Shown here: positions 62,527-64,000 of the stretch, piece after piece | Numbering within the stretch: the stretch's first letter is position 1 | Layout: each line of letters starts with the position of its first letter | Assembly: GCA_023229575.1 (NCBI GenBank) | Contig: JALNYZ010000013.1 | Coordinates: 1 to 64,000, forward strand | Length of the DNA stretch: 64,000 nucleotides | From: Prolixibacteraceae bacterium | Lineage (GTDB): Bacteria > Bacteroidota > Bacteroidia > Bacteroidales > Prolixibacteraceae | Reading direction: 5' to 3' | Translations under genes and position numbers: made by a program | Notes under the pieces: model-generated | Databases searched by the model: none | What the model was told of the DNA's origin: nothing | Seen by the model: only the letters and a program-made list of their open reading frames with translations

Positions 62527-63747
62527 ATGATACCGCAAAAGATATTTTCAAGTATTTCTACAGCCATTTTGTGTCTCATCTTAATTTCCTGTAGTAAAAA
62601 TAGCGATACTACTCCTGCACCGAATCCAGGTCAAACTGTTCTGCCAGAAGTTAGTGTACTGAATGTTAGTCAGCCAATTACTGCAAACAGTACCACATTG
62701 CAGTTTTATATCAACTTGAATAAATCATCGAATTTGGCAGTTTCCATGGACTATTCCTTGGTTGATGGTACCGCTGTATCGCCGAAAGATTATATTTCTG
62801 CTTCTGGCACCCTTACCATCCCGGCAGGAAAAGTTCAGGCAACAGTTGATGTACAGGTCAACGGTGATGCAACCAATCTTCGGAGGCCAAATGTTCAATT
62901 TGCCCTTCAGCTTAGCAAACCTGTACAATGCACCTTGTCGACAACCACAGCATATGCCATGATATTGACGGAAGATGGTACATATTTGCCGACCGATAAC
63001 TCAGGTTACGCTACGCCAACGACCTATCCCGGTTATACTTTGGTTTGGAGTGATGAATTTTCAGGAAGTACTTTGGATCTCAATACCTGGACCCAGGAAA
63101 TTGGTAACGGAAGCGGTGGTTGGGGTAACAATGAGCTTGAGTATTATACCAATAGCACTAAAAACTGTTTCCTTTCTAACGGAAACCTCATCATCGAAGC
63201 GCGCAAAGAAGCCATTGGTGGATTCAATTATTCTTCCACGCGGATGAAAACCCAAAATAAAAAGACTTTCAAATTTGGCCGGATTGATATTCGTGCCAAG
63301 TTGCCTGTCGGGAAAGGTATTTGGCCCGCACTGTGGATGCTGGGGTCAAACATCACATCTGTTGGATGGCCGGCTTGCGGCGAGATGGATATCATGGAAT
63401 TGATTGGAACCTATCCCGGTAGGGTGAGTGCAACTATGCATTGGAAACCTGCCGCCGGAGCGCATGCACAAAGTGGGAAAGATTACAATTTGATGTCAGG
63501 CGATTTTTCACAACAATTTCATGTTTTCAGTATGGTCTGGATGCAGGATCTTATCAAATGTTACGTGGATGACAATCTCTATCTTACGGTGACGAGCACT
63601 GATGTTGGTGTAGCAAATTATCCTTTCAATGCTGACCAGTTTTTTATATTTAATGTAGCTGTAGGCGGTAATTGGCCTGGTCCGCCAGATGCCACAACCC
63701 CGTTCCCGCAAAGAATGTTTGTCGATTATGTCAGGGTATTTCAATAA
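62527..63747 (+). CDS. GH16 family endo-beta-1,3-glucanase (laminarinase-like) lipoprotein with Calx-beta domain
   Basis: The 406-residue product has a lipobox (LILISC), a Calx-beta domain (about 40-148; SMDYSLVDGTAVSPKDYI), and a GH16 catalytic domain (about 165-406) with WSDEFSGSTLD, NNELEYYTN, KFGRIDIRAKLPVGKGIWPALWML and the active site E286-x-D288-x-x-E291 (CGEMDIMELIG). The EXDXXE motif with Met is typical of the laminarinase/lichenase branch. It is probably an outer-surface enzyme that generates oligosaccharides for SusCD. Confidence 0.93.
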   Translation: MIPQKIFSSISTAILCLILISCSKNSDTTPAPNPGQTVLPEVSVLNVSQPITANSTTLQFYINLNKSSNLAVSMDYSLVDGTAVSPKDYISASGTLTIPAGKVQATVDVQVNGDATNLRRPNVQFALQLSKPVQCTLSTTTAYAMILTEDGTYLPTDNSGYATPTTYPGYTLVWSDEFSGSTLDLNTWTQEIGNGSGGWGNNELEYYTNSTKNCFLSNGNLIIEARKEAIGGFNYSSTRMKTQNKKTFKFGRIDIRAKLPVGKGIWPALWMLGSNITSVGWPACGEMDIMELIGTYPGRVSATMHWKPAAGAHAQSGKDYNLMSGDFSQQFHVFSMVWMQDLIKCYVDDNLYLTVTSTDVGVANYPFNADQFFIFNVAVGGNWPGPPDATTPFPQRMFVDYVRVFQ

Positions 63748-63806
63748 ATAACAAAGCCCAGGTTTATCATTTTTTCCCGATTTATACCAGAAATAAAGAT
63801 TTGAAT

Positions 63807-64000
63807 ATGTGTTCCCCTAATTTTTACCGAATCAATGGTTGGCTGATGATTATCCTCCTCATCTTGCTAGTCGTCTGTTGTGATAAAGGTAAAAAAGAGG
63901 TAGTTACACCCCCGGTTATTTCTCCAATAACAGATCCTGGAGGGACTACCAAAAGTGAAGTGCAATTTTGGCTTACCAATCCTGATCAAATGATCTATCT
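63807..64000 (+). CDS. Partial lipoprotein, probably a GH30-type glucanase (runs off the right edge)
   Basis: Only the first 64 codons are present. They encode a lipoprotein signal (MIILLILLVVCCDK), a Pro/Thr-rich linker (TPPVISPITDPGG), and the start of a mature domain with EVQFWLTNPDQMIYL. GH30 proteins of Bacteroidota PULs often begin with V-x-F/W-W-L-T-x-P/G-D. This makes GH30 likely, and fits a beta-1,3/1,6-glucan locus, but the evidence is a short segment. Confidence 0.5.
   Translation, partial: MCSPNFYRINGWLMIILLILLVVCCDKGKKEVVTPPVISPITDPGGTTKSEVQFWLTNPDQMIY

Overview
The window looks like chromosomal DNA of a Bacteroidota bacterium, probably an anaerobe or facultative anaerobe in or near the Bacteroidales/Marinilabiliales. 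The evidence is: the first codons of a Bacteroidota-type rpoD at the left edge; several promoters of the TTG-N17-23-TAnnTTTG type; a SusC/SusD pair with surface lipoproteins; DUF5686, DUF1599, DUF4831 and DoxX/MauE-type proteins; and hydF (maturation of [FeFe]-hydrogenase) together with a flavodiiron protein. I see no rRNA, tRNA, CRISPR array or intact insertion sequence.

Layout. 1-4.6 kb: partial rpoD, a DegP-type protease, a LOG-family protein and gyrB, all on the minus strand. 4.7-9.6 kb: a two-gene minus-strand operon for a large TPR protein and a barrel-like outer-membrane protein. 9.7-11.5 kb: ftsE and murB. 11.6-16.9 kb: a lone nucleotidyltransferase, a pentapeptide-repeat protein, mltG, a flavodiiron protein, a phosphoesterase and prmA. 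17-20.3 kb: a DUF5686 outer-membrane protein with a small membrane protein. 20.6-26.3 kb: the tpiA / DoxX / DUF1599 operon and the divergent folP-cdaA operon, with a MntA-HepT type toxin-antitoxin module between them. 26.3-31.6 kb: asnB, a membrane polyferredoxin, and pssA-psd. 31.7-35.1 kb: cdsA, a DUF2007 protein, ftsH and rsfS, which continue the phospholipid operon. 35.2-37.3 kb: birA, an SRPBCC protein and pyrE. 37.3-40.8 kb: a decaying carbohydrate-related island with a broken SUMF1-containing gene, a GH127 gene with an internal deletion, and many repeats. 40.9-52.3 kb: a thioredoxin-fold lipoprotein-like protein, coaD, hydF, a peptide transporter, nnr, DUF4831, an MFS transporter and pepD. 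52.5-64 kb: a polysaccharide utilisation locus (PUL).

The PUL has a membrane-spanning one-component regulator (propeller, Y_Y_Y, transmembrane helix, LuxR-type HTH), a 270-bp control region with repeated TTTGATGTA motifs, SusC, SusD, two surface lipoproteins, a Calx-beta/GH16 endoglucanase and the start of another lipoprotein that looks like GH30. Together they suggest uptake and breakdown of a beta-1,3(-1,6)-glucan such as laminarin; this is inferred from the families.

The intergenic DNA is unusually rich in dispersed inverted repeats from several unrelated families (CACAAAGG type, AGTGCCTAA type, AGTTATGAGTTATAA type, TAGGCACATAG type, CGTCATTGCGAGGAG type and CCTGAGCTTGTCGAAGG type). The best candidates for a second look are the toxin-antitoxin module with its perfect operator-like palindrome, the TPR/plug-less outer-membrane pair, the polyferredoxin with an HMA-like domain, the SxxS thioredoxin-like protein, and the decayed island at 37-41 kb.
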